Source: Ampelocalamus luodianensis (Eukaryota > Streptophyta > Magnoliopsida > Poales > Poaceae). Taken from it: a stretch of 64,000 nucleotides of DNA. The stretch covers positions 1,602,033-1,666,032 of the forward strand of contig CM070623.1 of NCBI GenBank assembly GCA_036346255.1, written 5' to 3'. Of this stretch, positions 30,966-45,100 are shown piece after piece. How positions within the stretch are numbered: the stretch's first letter is position 1; each line of letters begins with the position of its first letter. Position numbers and translations under genes: made by a program. The notes beneath the pieces were generated by a model. That model searched no databases, was not told the origin of the DNA, and worked only from the letters and a program-made list of their open reading frames with translations.

Positions 30966-32255
30966 TTGCCACGCCCCCCACTCAAACGATTAAGCTTCTC
31001 TAACATCGCTCCTCCCACGAGCCCGTCGCCGCCGACCTCGATGCCACCTCCTCCCCGAGCACGAGCTGCCGCCTCTTCCCCGAGCACGAGCCGCCACCAC
31101 CTCGAGCACGAGCCGCCGCCTCCTCGAGCACGAGCTGCTGCCTCCTCCTCGAGCCCGTCACTGCCATCCTCGACACCGCCTCCTCCTCGAGCTCGGCGTT
31201 CCTCCTCCCCCGAGCCCGCCTCCTCCTCCCCGAGCTCAAGCCGTTGCTTCCCTGAAACCGGCGCCCCTCCTCTTCTTCGACGTCGCCCTACCTGCTCGTC
31301 CTTTCCTCGACGCCCAAAGGTAATAGATACCGAGTTGCCAACCCCGACGCCCCTTCCCCTCACATATTGCTCAGATTGCTTGGCTTTGATTGCCATCTGC
31401 TTCGTGAGTATCACAGCATTTCAATTTTATTACCCTTTTGCATTTGGTTAATTGGTTGAACCTCCGAGTTCTGTGATCCAATTCATAATACATGCTATTC
31501 TGTCAGTAGATCAAGTGTTGTTGACTGACTTAGAGGATTGACATGTTTATATGTCAATTATGTTGATGCGTGACAAAACCTCTATTTCTCGTGAAGATGT
31601 CATCCACTCATTCTCCACCATCGTCACCTCATGCGTCTGATGTGCCATCCTCTAGAAAATCCAAGCGCAAAGAAAGAGGAATATCAAAAATGCCCAAGGG
31701 CCGATTTACCATCATGAGAGTTGATGTGTCTGGGCCCCTCTAAGTCCTCACCGAGTAGCATCTGCATTCCGGACAACGGTCAGAATGGTTGACGTGAACG
31801 GATCAAGATCACCTTTGATTCATGGAAGAAGTTGACCAAAGATGAGAATCTGAAAGTTGTGCTGATGACGGAAAATTTTAAATCGTTCCAGATACCGAAA
31901 CAACACAAGGCCTCCGTGCAACGATATGCGTTGCTAGCACATGCAAAGCGTGGAGGAACTTCAAGAGCACGCTTATCAAGGATTACGTGGAGAAGGATTT
32001 GACGCCCTTCCAGAAGTAACCGTTCGTGAAGGAGTACTAGGAAGACTTTGTGGCGAAGAAGAAGATAAATGATTTTAGGATTGAAAGTGAGGCATACAAG
32101 ACCCTCTAGGAAAAAAACACGCACCCCCACAGACTCAGCGCCGCTGGGTATGCAAGTAAAATCCCGCAATGGAGGGCTCAGAACGAGCATGCACGCCAGT
32201 TGGACGCCTCCCCGCCATTTGCCGGGATCACTGATGAGCGTTCCAAATAGTGGCT
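30966..32255 (+). pseudogene. Second CACTA gene, 5' part: TnpA-like / Transposase_24-like protein (interrupted)
   Basis: A Pro/Ser/Ala-rich frame (30966-31451) may be a 5' exon, but its low complexity makes that uncertain. From 31597 a frame starts MSSTHSPPSSPHASDVPSSR, followed by SKRKERGISKMPKGRFTIMR. After stops and shifts come RIKITFDSWKKLTKDENLKV (31801), FKSFQIPKQHKASVQRYALL and RNFKSTLIKDYVEKDLTPFQ (31955-32015). This layout matches the plant transposase family Pfam Transposase_24 (Ptta/En/Spm). In-frame stops at about 31741 and 32020 disable it. At 32255 solo LTR C splits the gene; it resumes at 45421. Confidence 0.7.
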
Positions 32256-33609
32256 TGTCACAGCCCCAACAATTAAAATGGATTAATATGTATTTCACTA
32301 ACATGCATTATCAAATTCAAAACATTTCCATAATATATTGTACTTGGAAAATCTAATTTGGGGTGAACATACACATCAAATTCACATTTCAATTCAAATC
32401 AGTGATAAAAAGGTTGTGATCATCATCTGGAACCAATTTAATTAAATACTACATTAGTTTTCATGAATAAATATAATTTTTCCAAAATTTTTGGAACTAG
32501 GTTGAACCTAATGAAAATTCAAACCAACTTAAAGACATACATTAAGTTTGAATTTAAATATCACAAAATATATTATGAACAGTAGGGTTTTATAATTTTT
32601 ATGGGAACTATGTCTTCCCAGGAACCCCCACAAATTATTTCATGATTTTATGAAATTTATTTCTATTTTTAAAGCACTGGTCAAAGTAGAAGGTATGATT
32701 TAAAGCTCAGTCAAACTCGGAACCTAAACCTAGCTCTGTTCCTCGACCAACCCCTTTGCGACTTGGTTGAGCTCGATCAACTAAACGCACCTCGAGCCGT
32801 CCGATGAGAACTCGGTGGTGAGATCAAGTACCGTTTCGCCCCGCCCTTTTCCCTCGTCCTTGAACCTCAGCCCTTGGATCCAGATCTGACGGCCAGCGTT
32901 GGACCTCATCTCCAGCTCGCGCGCAACCGAGGAGACGCTGACCGGTGGGGCCGTGTTGTTAGATCCGTCGTCTACCTCCCGTCGCGTCCGCTCAGGTATC
33001 CAATGCCACGCGGCGCGCTCTCGCTCCGCGCCGTTGCAGCTCCGTCACCCCGTTAGCCACCGCCGCATGCAACCACTCCTGGAGCTCCTCCTCTTCACGC
33101 CGCCTCCAGTGCCGTCATCGCCCGAGCATAACATCCCCTCGGCACCCCTCCTTCTCCTCACTTCTCCTCGGTTGACGGAGAGGGAAGCCAGCCTTGAGCT
33201 CGTCTGCAGGGTAGCTCCAACCGGGTGGTGCCTTTCTCCTTCTGTTCAATGCCATCTCCATTTTTGAGCTCGGCTCTTGTTCTTGCTTGTAGCCTCGGGT
33301 TCACCTTCGTGCCCTCGGCTGTTCCAGAGCGCGCTCTCGAAGACACCTCGTGCTGTTCCTCACCTCCAGGAGGTATGGTCCTCAACCGAGCGCGTCATAT
33401 CGCATGCCTTGGGTCTCTGATCATTTCCCTAACTCTATTTTGGCAATGCACGGCAGATCTTGTTGATTTGAAGATTGAGCCATTTTCGGCCGGGAAACGA
33501 CCTTTCCTCTCCCACTTCGTTTTGGTAAGCCATTCTTCAATTCTTTGCTCATGAAGCATTCTCATATGGTCCTTGAGCTATCTTAACCATTCTCCGTCCA
33601 TAGGATTTC
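32256..33609 (+). repeat. Solo LTR C (gypsy, Tekay/Del-like), left piece
   Basis: It begins TGTCACAGCCCCAAC, matching the start of LTR A on its coding strand. It is preceded by TGGCT (32251-32255). Together with 42170-45420 it makes about 4600 bp, close to LTR A (4628 bp). It is broken at 33609 by element G. No gag, pol, primer binding site or polypurine tract adjoins it, so it is a solo LTR. Such LTRs form by recombination between the two LTRs of one element. Confidence 0.85.
33605..33609. repeat. Target-site duplication of element G, left copy
   Basis: ATTTC here is repeated exactly at 42170-42174 after the right LTR. Confidence 0.9.
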
Positions 33610-35834
33610 TGTAACACCCCAGCTCGACATGAGCCTGGAATGCTACTAAACAAACCCTAATAATTCTAATCAAGGCAATTTTAGTAAATGTCGGCTGAAC
33701 CTCCCTTGTAAAATTAATTACACGGAGGTTCCAACATCTGAATAATACATGTATTAACTAAACTATCATTTAGAGACATCAAGAGATAAACAAAGATATG
33801 TTAAGTGTCTAACATAACCAGAGAGGTATGAAGTTCCACTACTCATCATTATTACATTTAATCCATTGCATAAGACAAAACATAATAATCTAAAATCAAC
33901 CACGTTACGAAGATCATTCAACTTTATTTAGTTCATGTGGTATGTGTGTGACTAGCAGTCTACTTCCCCATGCATGTCACTCTGCTCGGGTACCTAAAAC
34001 AATAATAAAAGCAAGAGTGAGTCCATAGACTCAGCAAGTACATATAGAAACTATAACATCAACATACATATAAAGGAGATCAACATTAGAACATCTCATA
34101 TGCAAATGCAATGCTCAAGGAACCTTTATCTTTAACTTTCTCTGTGCATTACACCGGTAATGCAGAGTATGCGACCGCCGCGCATTGCCCATGCTGTGGC
34201 GCGCACGCACGAGGACCAATTACCCGTTACTCCATAAGTAACGGGACCTCAAACCCACACTCCACGAGTGAGGGGACCTCAGGCCCGTCACATTCATGAC
34301 GGGATTCTCAAAGGGAAACATACTTGGTCACCGCGTGACCAAGCCTCAATATGTTCTCAATATGCAAATGCTCAACCCTCATTCATCATCAATCTTACCA
34401 AAAGACTACCACATTGAACCATAGTAAAACATAAGCATCATTTGAGCAATAACCAAACTTAAACATTCATCAAGTATACCATCTTGCTATGCAACCATAT
34501 ATCAAATAACACACAATATAGCCAATCAATCAAATCAAAAATGCACTTGCCTTAACCGCGTGCAAATGGAGGGCCGCGAAGTGGGTGCTGCCCTTGGGAT
34601 CTCGCTTCTACCTGGGCATGAAGAAAACCCCATTCTAAGACCAACATTCTGTACCAAAATCATAAGTAACATCGCAATTGAACTCGCTAACATCTTAGCA
34701 TTTTCTAATTCTCAAAATTTCTAGCGATTGGTCACTGCAGACAGCTAGCTTCTAAAATACATAACTTTCTGCTCAGGTGTCCAAATAGGATGATCTTGGA
34801 CTTTCTGGATAGGTAACTAAATTTCCTAAATAAACCTAGTTGGGGAGACCCTCTGATTCGGCCATCCACTAGTCCTACCAATCCATTCAATCAGAGTAAA
34901 CATTTCACGTCGGTTTTCTGGACAGCGACAAAGAAACTACCATAACTTTCTCTACGTTCGTCCAAATTTAGTGATATTTAGTTTTCCTGAAAGATAAGAG
35001 GATTAGCCTCATTTTTCGTTATGGTGAGACTCTCTGGAAATCCCTCTAACTACGGGATTAAATCAGGTTAATCCAAACTGTCTGTTCATCTTCTTCCCAG
35101 AAACACAGTCACACCATTAAATTCATAACTATTGCTACCGAAGTCGGAATGACCTGATTCTTGTCGGCAACAAAAGATAACTGCGATATCTACGACTTTC
35201 TAGGAGATGTCCAGACCCAATTCTGCATTTAACCTACCCAAAAACGTCGATCTTTACCACTGCAGAACACCGATCTAATGACAACCGAAAATAAAACAAC
35301 TACAAATCGACCCAAAGCAATGAGCGACGTGTTACCCTTGCCGAAACGAGGAAGGCACGCTGCGGGTGGCGTCCACCATGAACTCCCGATCACGATCCCT
35401 TCTTCTCCCCTTCTTCCCTTCTCTTCTCTTCTCTTCTCTTCTTGGCCAGCGATCTCCCGGCGGTCCTCCTCTTCCTCCATGACACCGGCAATGGGGGCAC
35501 CTCCTTGGACAGCAGCGGGAGGAGCAGCGGGAGGTGGCGTGGGAGGAGGAAGTGGGGCGGCCAAAGGGAGGAAGGAGGAGGGATGGGGCGGGCCACAAGT
35601 GGGAGGAGGGGAAAGGGAGGCGACTAGGGTTTTGGGGAGGGTGGCGCCTCCCCCTTGGCCGGCCACCACATGCCACAGGCCAAGGCCGAGCCCAGTTGCC
35701 GTACAAGCGCTGATTTCCCCCTCTCTAGCTGCGAAATTAATCATTTTCTATTTGGTCCTTTGTCAATTCAGATAACTCTCTCCGATTATTTATTCTCTCC
35801 GGTTAATTCCTTTCGTATACTTTTGGGTATTACA
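33610..35834 (-). repeat. 3' LTR of element G (2225 bp)
   Basis: On the plus strand it runs from TGTAACACCCCAGCTC to GGGTATTACA. It aligns throughout with 39955-42169, with short differences concentrated at 34150-34330. It carries (TTCTC)n at about 35405-35442 and a GC-rich part at 35340-35700 whose ORFs on both strands are compositional. Confidence 0.9.
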
Positions 35835-35846
35835 TTCTACCCCCTT
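35835..35846 (-). other. Polypurine tract of element G
   Basis: TTCTACCCCCTT on the plus strand is AAGGGGGTAGAA on the coding strand, directly before the 3' LTR. Confidence 0.85.
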
Positions 35847-38800
35847 AAACCGAATTCGTCCTCAATTCTAACCATTCTTACGCCCAAGTATAATCACAGC
35901 TAAAACTTACCAACAATACCATATGCCTCTTGTGAGTAACTCGGATATTGCATGCGCATGCGAGACACCAATTCACTAGTCGCTTCACTCTCGGACTTAT
36001 GGGACCACATCACCTTGACGGATATCCAAAACTAACGTCTTGCACCTCAACACTAGTCTTAACTTTTCTTGGTACACTTAACACACAGGCTCGGAGGTAA
36101 GGTTTACTCGATGGCCATGACTCTAACAAAATCTCAAGCTCCCGATCTCGGTGTTCTATCAAGACCGAAAAGTATAAGACAACTGCGTACTCCTCGCAAG
36201 TACTCGAGGCGATAATAGCGTTACGCCAATCTACAAATTCCATGGTGGGAACTTATCCGACACACCTTTGGTTACACTTCCTTTTTTGTTACCGAAGTAC
36301 ACCGTCAGCACAAAATACATGGAACTCTTGTTCCAACACTCAGTCGATCACTTTATCTACGCAAGCAGCATCTCCTTTAACAAGGGACGCACAAAGAACT
36401 CGCCTATCGACTCACTAATCCGAAAAACTCAATCGAAAAACAAAGGAGTCAAAAAAAATGCATCCAACTCAAAGCCATCTTCCCTTAGAAGTGCCCAATC
36501 CAAAATCAATGGATTTACTACGAAATCTTTTCCATTTTTCAAATAGGCAGTTTAGAAATAAATGCCACACAAGCCAAAAGCGAAATCAATCGAAAAACCA
36601 GTTTAACCATTTTTTTTCTTTTTTTTTAACTGAAAGGAATCACACATACCGGCAAGAACCAACTCAATTTGTAATTGACATCCGTCATAACCACATAGTT
36701 CAAGTAAGAACTAAGAAAACATCTCACTATCCAAGATCACACCCTTTACCACAATCTTTCTTTTAAGAAATCAACTTTCTTTTAAACCATAGGATCCCAA
36801 ATCATCGCATAACGCATTAACTCATTTCTCTTAAATTGGCAACCTCAAACCTATGCTCTACTGAACACAAAGTTCACACTTATGCAGGGAGATTCTTCCA
36901 ATCCACAATATCGTACTCTAGCCAACTTCCCTACCGAATGAATACTTGTCAAAATAATTTCCAACACAACTCAATATAGATTTCACCCACCGTCACATCC
37001 CTTAATCCGTTAAGGATGAACAATTTGAAATTCACATCACACACTCTCATATACTAGCCTCAAAAGATACTATCAATGATCATCCCACTACTCGAATCCA
37101 CTCTTATTCTACCACTTCTACAGAATCATTAGCATCCAAGGTTCTAACCTAAGAATGCAAAGCCCAAAACCAACCTCAAGTCTCCTACAATGAATTTACG
37201 GTATGATTCATGGAAATCCTCAAATTCGTTTACTAAAATTTCACATAGCTCCACAATAACCTCAATCATTAACATCCACGTTTCTCACTAATGGAGTAAC
37301 CATCCCAAGGCGATTTATTTCACGGTCTTAGACCTTCTCTAATCCATACCAATCCAATTCGATTACACAACCACAATATACCCGTTCACAAAACCTAACG
37401 ATTGACCAAGATTCAAACATACCCAATCACTAACGTCAATAAATAAATATATCCTTTGACCAAGACATCCTTAGAAATACTTTAACTCCCATAGGGTTAC
37501 TTATCGAGGCGAGTAATGCTTGACAAAAGCTCAACAATTCTGCTATCCCACTAATTGTCATGACACCGAGGTTCCTCCACACCGCTACTCTCATTAAACT
37601 TCACCACCACAACATACGCACAATCATACTAAGTATCCAATTGCGATATTCGATAAGTTTGTTAGGAGTCCATAATTTCGATAATCCCAATATTCCAACA
37701 TGGACAAATGTTCTGGATCATAATTCATCATAGGTTCCACTAATTGTAATACTAATCACTTTCATCTCATCGACAACTCTCCATTTAAATAGAATTCTCT
37801 CCGGGTGTTGTAAATCGAAACCAATTCACTTTATACTGCTCTTCAAATAGATTGGTTCCCGAAAAATCTCAACAAATTCAAAATACTTAACCACCTCCAA
37901 CCAATCACCATGCTACTCTTTATAACACTTGGCAACACAATTTGGTTACTTCCTTATTCAAAAGGAAGAAATAAAAAGATACAAGGTTCAACGCACAAGA
38001 AATCGTGGCTTCTCGAAGTAAGCACGAGACCAATAGAAACAGTCAAATAGTAGTGATCTCGAGAAAACAAAATACGAGTCCACGATCGAGGCACAAGTCC
38101 CACATGAAGATTTTTTCCACCTCCATAACTCTTAATAACACATTGCTATGCAATCCCAAGAAACTCTTAAGTCTTTGATTACAACATTACTTGCCAAACC
38201 AAACAAGAGATGCCTTTAATACCAAATCACATTCATCACTTGAGAACCAAATGAACCTTTCCATATGTCATAATGCTCAACTAATTTCATCTACTACATA
38301 AATCATGAACCCCAAAGATCACGAATTCAAAACTCCAAACATTTCATTTAACCGTCATTAAAACAATCAACTTACTTTCTATCTAGAAGAATCATCACCA
38401 CTCCAATGCGTCACAATCTCTTGTAGACCTTATTACTAACAACAAGAATAATTCACTCTTAACACGGTTCGTTATCATCAACCCTTCCTTTATAAAATCC
38501 CCAAAAGCTGACCAAACTGTTACATATCACTTTATCATCTCATCCTCAAATGAGAGTACACCAAATTCTTATAACCTCACTCAACAACCACTTTTTTTAG
38601 AGGAATCTACTACAAAATTTATAAGATTACACAAAACCCTTTCATCAAAGACATACTATTATCCGACAATTTCACCATCACACAAACACAAGTCACCTAT
38701 TAAATCCCATCCTAAACCATTGATGATTTTTCAACCTTAGACGAAATTGATGGTCCTTTCTCTATTTGCCTTCTCACAAGCAAAAATAAAATAATCAAAT

Positions 38801-39940
38801 AGCCAATTAAAGATAATTACATATTATCATCTATTAAGACAACGATCAAACACATCCTTATATTTCCTTCCTACATAGTTAGATTAATCCATTGAAATCA
38901 AATATTCTAACAAGTTTAGTAAACTAAACGACTCTAATGATCAACCTTTTCATCAAAGTTCCATATCTTTTAATAACTCTATTGATTCCAATTAGGTTTA
39001 GCCATACCCTTAATCACCGTTCAACAAGAGCTACTATATGGCACCATCAAATTAATCAACTTTCCTTCCAGTGATCTTAGTTAGGATCAATTATATACCA
39101 CACCACAGACCTAACCTGATAATCCATACCTTTTCCATTAATTGCTTTGAGTATAACCTCTCGCTTAACCAAGCCAAAACACTACTAAAGGGTTTAACCA
39201 CTTCTTCCATAAAAAGAACCATCAAGCTTCAACACTCCAAATACTCAAGAGAGATACATTGAGTCAAAGCCTCCACGTACTACAGGACTTGCAAAAGGAA
39301 ACTTTCATTATCCAAATCATCCAGCGAAATAAATAGGTCATGTTTTCCAGTAAGAAAGACGAAACCCCAATACAAAAGTCAGTATTGACAACTAACCAAG
39401 TCCACCAGCCACAAGAATAACAATAATTGCTTTAAGGGACAAGTTAAGCCAATAGAAACATAACAACCTTTCTCAAAGAAACCCATCAACTGAAATGAAC
39501 TACTGACCCAAAGAAATTCATCGACCACAACTGAACAAGAGTTGATCAAATTCAAATTCAAGGAAGTGGACAATTTTTTTTTTCAACAGATACTCACTAT
39601 TAACGCCTGTACTAAGATATCTGAGGTAACTTCTTCCCTTTTCTCTTACCACGAACAATGGTGTAACCTGGTAAATCCCAGGGCCACAACCATGACCTCA
39701 ATCCTCTCAACCAGGGCTGCTCTCACTCATAATAATCATATAATCATATTATAGGTATGTAAGATCATCTCATAACAGGAATCATCATTACAACATGACA
39801 GAAGCGTAAATGCAATGCTTGACCCACCCCATCCTACTGTGCACCAGTGTGTCAGGTTTTCAGCTAATTAACCATTAGCAATTTTTTTAACAAGCTAAGT
39901 TACCTAAGTTATTAATCTGTTCACCACGGACCTACAGCCC
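35847..39940 (-). other. Non-coding interior of element G
   Basis: It is AT-rich, with many A/C runs on the plus strand and stops in all frames. I searched by eye for RT, integrase, zinc knuckle and protease motifs on both strands and found none. Structured RNA for packaging may lie here, but I cannot show it. Confidence 0.75.
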
Positions 39941-39952
39941 GCTCTGATACCA
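39941..39952 (-). other. Primer binding site of element G (tRNA-Met type)
   Basis: GCTCTGATACCA on the plus strand is TGGTATCAGAGC on the minus strand, two bases from the 5' LTR. It sets the minus orientation. Confidence 0.9.
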
Positions 39953-39954
39953 AC

Positions 39955-42169
39955 TGTAACACCCCAGCTCGACATGAGCCTGGAATGCTACTAAACAAAC
40001 CCTAATAATTCTAATCAAGGCAATTTTAGTAAATATCGGCGAACCTCCTTGTAAAATTAATTACACGGAGGTTCCAACATCTGAATAATACATGTATTAA
40101 CTAAACTATCATTTAGAGACATCAAGAGATAAACAAAGACATGTTAAGTGTCTAACATAACTAGAGAGGTATGAAGTTCCACTACTCATCATTATTACAT
40201 TTAATCCATTGCATAAGACAAAACATAATAATCTAAAATCAACCATGTTAGAAGATCATTCAACTTTATTTAGTTCATGTGGTATGTGTGTGACTAGCAG
40301 TCTACTTCCCCCCATGCATGTCACTCTTGGCTCGGGTACCTAAAACAACAATAAAAGCAAGAGTGAGTCCATAGACTCAGCAAGTACATATAGAAACTAT
40401 AACATCAACATATATATAAAGGAGATCAACATTAGAACATCTCATATGCAAATGCAATGCTCAAGGAACCTTTATCTTTAACTTTCGTGTGCATTACACG
40501 TGTCAGTATCGACATCCGCCGCATGCCCATGCTGTCTTGCGCGCGCCGCAGGGACCAATTGCCCGTTACTCATAAATGCTGGGACCTCAAGCCCACACTC
40601 CACGAGTGAGGGATCTCGAGCCGTCACATTCATGGCGGGATTCTCAAGAAACATACTTGGTCACGCGTGACCAAGCCTCAATATGTTCTCAATATGCAAA
40701 TGCTCAACCCTCATTCATCATCAATCTTACCAAAAGACTACCACATTGAACCATAGTAAAACATAAGCATCATTTGAGCAATAACCAAACTTAAACATTC
40801 ATCAAGTATACCATCTTGCTATGCAACCATATATCAAATAACACACAATATAGCCAATCAATCAAATCAAACAATGCACTTGCCTTAACGCGTGCAAATG
40901 GAGGACCTTGAAGTGGGTGCTGCCCTTGGGATCTCGCTTCTACCGGGCATGAAGAAAACCCCATTCTAAGACCAACATTCTGTACCAAAATCATAAGTAA
41001 CATCGCAATGGAACTCGCTAACATCTTAGCATTTTCTAATTCTCAAAATTTCTAGCGATTGGTCACTGCAGACAGCTAGCTTCTAAAATACATAACTTTC
41101 TGCTCGGGTGTCCAAATAGGATGATCTTGGACTTTCTGGATAGGTAACTAAATTGCCTAAATAAACCTAGTTGGGAGACCCTCTGATTCGGCCATCCACT
41201 AGTCCTACCAATCCATTCAATCAGAGTAAACATTTCACGTCGGTTTTCTGGACAGCGACAAAGAAACTACCATAACTTTCTACGTTCGTCCGAATTTAGT
41301 GATCTTTAGTTTTCCTGAAAGTTTAGAGGATTAGCCTCGTTTTTCGTTATGGTGAGACCCTCTGGAAATCCCTCTAACTACGGGATTAAATCAGGTTAAT
41401 CCAAACTGTCTGTTCATCTTCTTCCCAGAAACACAGTCACACCATTAAATTCATAACTATTGCTACCGCAGTCGGAATGACCTGATTGTTGTCGGAAACA
41501 AAAGATAACTGCGATATCTACGACTTTCTAGGAGATGTCCAGACCCAATTCTGCATTTAACCTACCCAAAACGTCGATCTTTACCACTGCAGAACACCGA
41601 TCTAATGACAACCGAAAATAAAACAACTAGAAATCGACCCAAAGCAATGAGCGGCGTGTTACCCTTGCGAAGCGAGGAAGGCACGCTGCGGTGGCGTCCA
41701 CCATGAACTCCCGATCACGATCCCTTCTTCTCCCCTTCTTCCCTTCTCTTCTCTTCTCTTCTTGGCCAGCGATCTCTCGGCGGTCCTCCTCTTCCTCCAT
41801 GACACCGGCAATGGGGGCACCTCCTTGGACAGCGGCGGGAGGAGCAGCGGGGAGGTGGCGTGGGAGGAGGAAGTGGGGCGGCCAAAGGGGAGGAAGGAGG
41901 AGGGATGAGGCGGCGGCCACAAGTGGGAGGAGGAAAGGGAGGCGACTAGGGTTTTGGAGGAGGGTGGCGCCTCCCCCTTGGCCGGCCACCACATGGCCAC
42001 AGGCCAAGGCCGAGCCCAGTTGCCGTACAAGCGCTGATTTCCCCCTCTCTAGCTGCGAAATTAATCATTTTCTATTTGGTCCTTCGTCAATTCGTCAATT
42101 GAGATAACTCTCTCCCGATTATTTATTCTCTCCCGGTTAATTCCTTTCGTATACTTTTGGGGTATTACA
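39955..42169 (-). repeat. 5' LTR of element G (2215 bp)
   Basis: Same ends as the other copy (TGTAACACCCC ... GGGTATTACA). Differences from it include one-base gaps in G or C runs, a shorter (TTCTC)n at about 41735, and a rearranged stretch at 40495-40640. Confidence 0.9.
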
Positions 42170-45100
42170 ATTTCTCCAATCATCTTCTCCACGTGAAGCC
42201 GTATTGTGCCGCTACTTCTTCTCGTGGCGACACTTTGCTCCACCATCCCCAAGCTTTCCCAGGCCCTCTCCTAGCTCAGGTAGCTTCCTCATGCCCCCTA
42301 GGAGCATAAGCTTGTGTCCATTTGCTCGGCGTTTACAAGCGGCGTAGCTCCTTTGCCAGATTTAGTCTGCCGCTCGCCGTTGGCTAGCCGCCGTGCTGGG
42401 CCGACTCAGTCGTCGGGACTACTCCCATTAGGAGCGCCTTGCTATTCCCCATCTGTCCATGGTCTTGGTTCACGCCGCCGTGGTCGGAATCGCCGGCAGC
42501 CGGGCAACGCGGGCAAGATCCCGTTGTCATCGCCGACCATTCGTAGCACGTCGTTAACGTTAAGCGCAATCATTAGCATTTAATTGATGTCGGAAGTGAA
42601 TGGTTAAGCCCAGCGACGGTGGACCTAAACGCGTGCTTAGAAACTAAATGTCTTGGAGTTAATCGGACCGTCGGATGCGAAAGGCGGCTTGGATCGAGGG
42701 CGTTGGGCGTTCGAATGCATCTCGATTGTGGACCGTTGGATCTTGATCCAGCGGCTGCAATCGCGACTCTAGGATACACGTGCGCGCGCCTCGCGGCGGG
42801 CCGCTGGCGCGGCCGCTGGTCAGTGACCGTGGCTAGCTGAGCCACGGTGAGAAAGCGATAAATGGATTATAGAATCCGAAAATCATTTACTTGTATACTG
42901 AAAAGTATGTATAACTTTGAAAATGCATAACTAAATCATTTTAACTCCAAATCACATGAAACCACTTCTGGAAATTTTCACTTTTAGTAAACTTTATATT
43001 AAAATTAGTCTCAAACATGTATCTGTAGCAGAGAGTATTAATTGGAGATTAATCCATTAAAACCATTATTTTTACAATAGGAAAAGGACTGATGACTTCA
43101 AAAATGCATAAGTAATTATTGGAAACTCCAAAAACAGTGAGACCACTTTTGATAATTTTCATTTTCAGTGAACTTAATTCTAAAAATGGTATCCACATTA
43201 CCTCTGTCACAGAAACTATTTAGGAGAATATAACCTTAAACTCCATTTTTATACTAGTAAAGGTGATAACTTTGAAAATCAATAACTAAATCATAAAAAC
43301 TCCAAAGGACAAACTCAACTGTTTTTAACTTATAATAATATTGCCTATTTATCTATGTAATCCATGTACTCACCACTGTTCTACAAAATTTCACTTCATA
43401 ATTAAATTATATAAATGACGGCATATTGAAATCGAATTTCAAACCATTATAACTTTCTTATACTAAATCCAAATGAAATAATTCTTTCACCAAAAATCAT
43501 TTAAAATCATGACCTAACTACTGTAGAAAAATCATGCATTTTTGAGTATTTTGGTTTTTGAATTGTTTTCTCGGTATTTATTTGATGTTATGATTATGTA
43601 GATCCAGAGCATATTGATATCGACACTTACGCTCATCGAGCGAGCAGCTACTGTATCAGCAAGGCAAGCATCATTTGAACTTTCTTTTGCATCATATTTG
43701 ATCCCGTTTTGGTTAAGTTAGTGCAATGATAATTGCTTGCATGCTATTTTGATTATGTCAATATTTTTGTGATGTGTAGTTTAGTTATGTCCTATGCTTG
43801 AGGTTAATCTTGAATTATGCCAACTCTTATATGCTTAAGATAGGATGTGTGAATTATGGGTTATAGAATTGCTTAGCCATGCAAGTCTAGGCACGGTAGT
43901 TCGATCGTCGGGAATAACCCGGCGGTTTTGGGACAAACACAACTATCATTTTATGATTTATACTTCAGATCTTTGTAGCTGTTTTATGAGTTAAATTTTG
44001 TCATTTTAAATGAGCTTTTGGTCCGGACAAGTGTTGGTTAGTGATGGTGCTTTGTGCACGAGCAATGGGTAAGTGGAAGGACTTGTGCGGACAATTGAGG
44101 ACCGAACTTTGTAACGTCGTCAATTCAAGTATACTCGTTACGCCACACGCGGTATATGGGTGCCGTATGGTTAAGTAGGGGAGGTTTTGTTGTGTTGAGT
44201 CCACGGTGGTGAAATTGTAAGGGCATAGGACCGTGAAATCCTATGTTCCTTTTGGGGCCGATAGGGCATGGGCCGTAACGTCTTATGTTCCTAGGAGCCA
44301 CGGGTTGAGGACTTAGCCAATGGAATCGTCTTGCTAAAACGACCATATCTTGATTTACCGCCGGCATACCATAGGAAGTATGCTATATTCGGAGGCATCC
44401 GGAGGCTTACGGGCTAATCAAGTCGTGTGGGTAAGTAGTACACCCCGCAGGTATCAATCTATTCGAATAAATGTGTCCACGGTTATGGACAACCGCTTGA
44501 GTTCGGGAGTTACTATTGTTAGACTTTTAATTAAAATTGTGGTTGAACTTGGTACTCGTCATGAACGGGTTGTTCATGTGTTTAGTACATCAAAGTGGGC
44601 TGCCACTTTGAACTTTGTATGATTCAATTGTTTATTATTGAAATGCTTTACTATATGCTTTACTTCTACTTCAAATCTGATTTTAAATGGACACATGAAA
44701 AACTAGTATGTGTAGGATGTTAATTGTTGCGTCTCTTTCGCAAAACTAAACCAATATGAGTCATCCCTTGAATGACCCTTATGCATAACTATTTTTATTT
44801 GTGTAAGACTTGCGAGTACACTTGTACTCGGCCGGATGTTCTTGGCCTTTTCGGTGAGGAAGATTATGAGTATGGCGATCTCGTTAGTGTTGACTTGGGT
44901 GACACTAATGAGTAGTGTGCTATCATTTAACCCCACATCCGGTTCTGCGATGGGTGATGGGCATACCACTGCTGGTCTTTTGCTTTATCTATTTACTTCA
45001 TTGCTACTTGGTACTTTACTTTGAATTTGGCGATCGGTAGGTATGTAATAATTTGTAGACCTTAACTATTATGCAAGTATATCTTTTGAACTCTGTTGTA

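Larger units (their letters stand above)
33610..42169 (-). mobile_element. Non-autonomous LTR retrotransposon G (LARD-like), nested in LTR C
   Basis: Complete structure: two LTRs of 2225 and 2215 bp, a primer binding site at 39941-39952, a polypurine tract at 35835-35846 and a perfect 5 bp TSD (ATTTC). The 4.1 kb interior has no pol motif in any frame and no ORF longer than about 100 codons. It must have been mobilised by enzymes from another element. Size and LTR style fit large retrotransposon derivatives known in grasses. The family name cannot be given from sequence alone. Confidence 0.9.

Noticed and set aside
35229..35775. ORFs of 165-171 codons on both strands, and their copies at 41627-42107
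   Set aside because: They are LTR G sequence. The two LTR copies do not keep the same frame, so there is no sign of coding constraint.
39941..39952. GCTCTGATACCA and its copies as part of a tRNA gene
   Set aside because: These are primer binding sites complementary to a tRNA 3' end. No cloverleaf surrounds them.
42314..42845. ORFs of 90 codons on both strands in the right piece of LTR C
   Set aside because: They are LTR sequence; the homologous part of LTR A does not preserve them.
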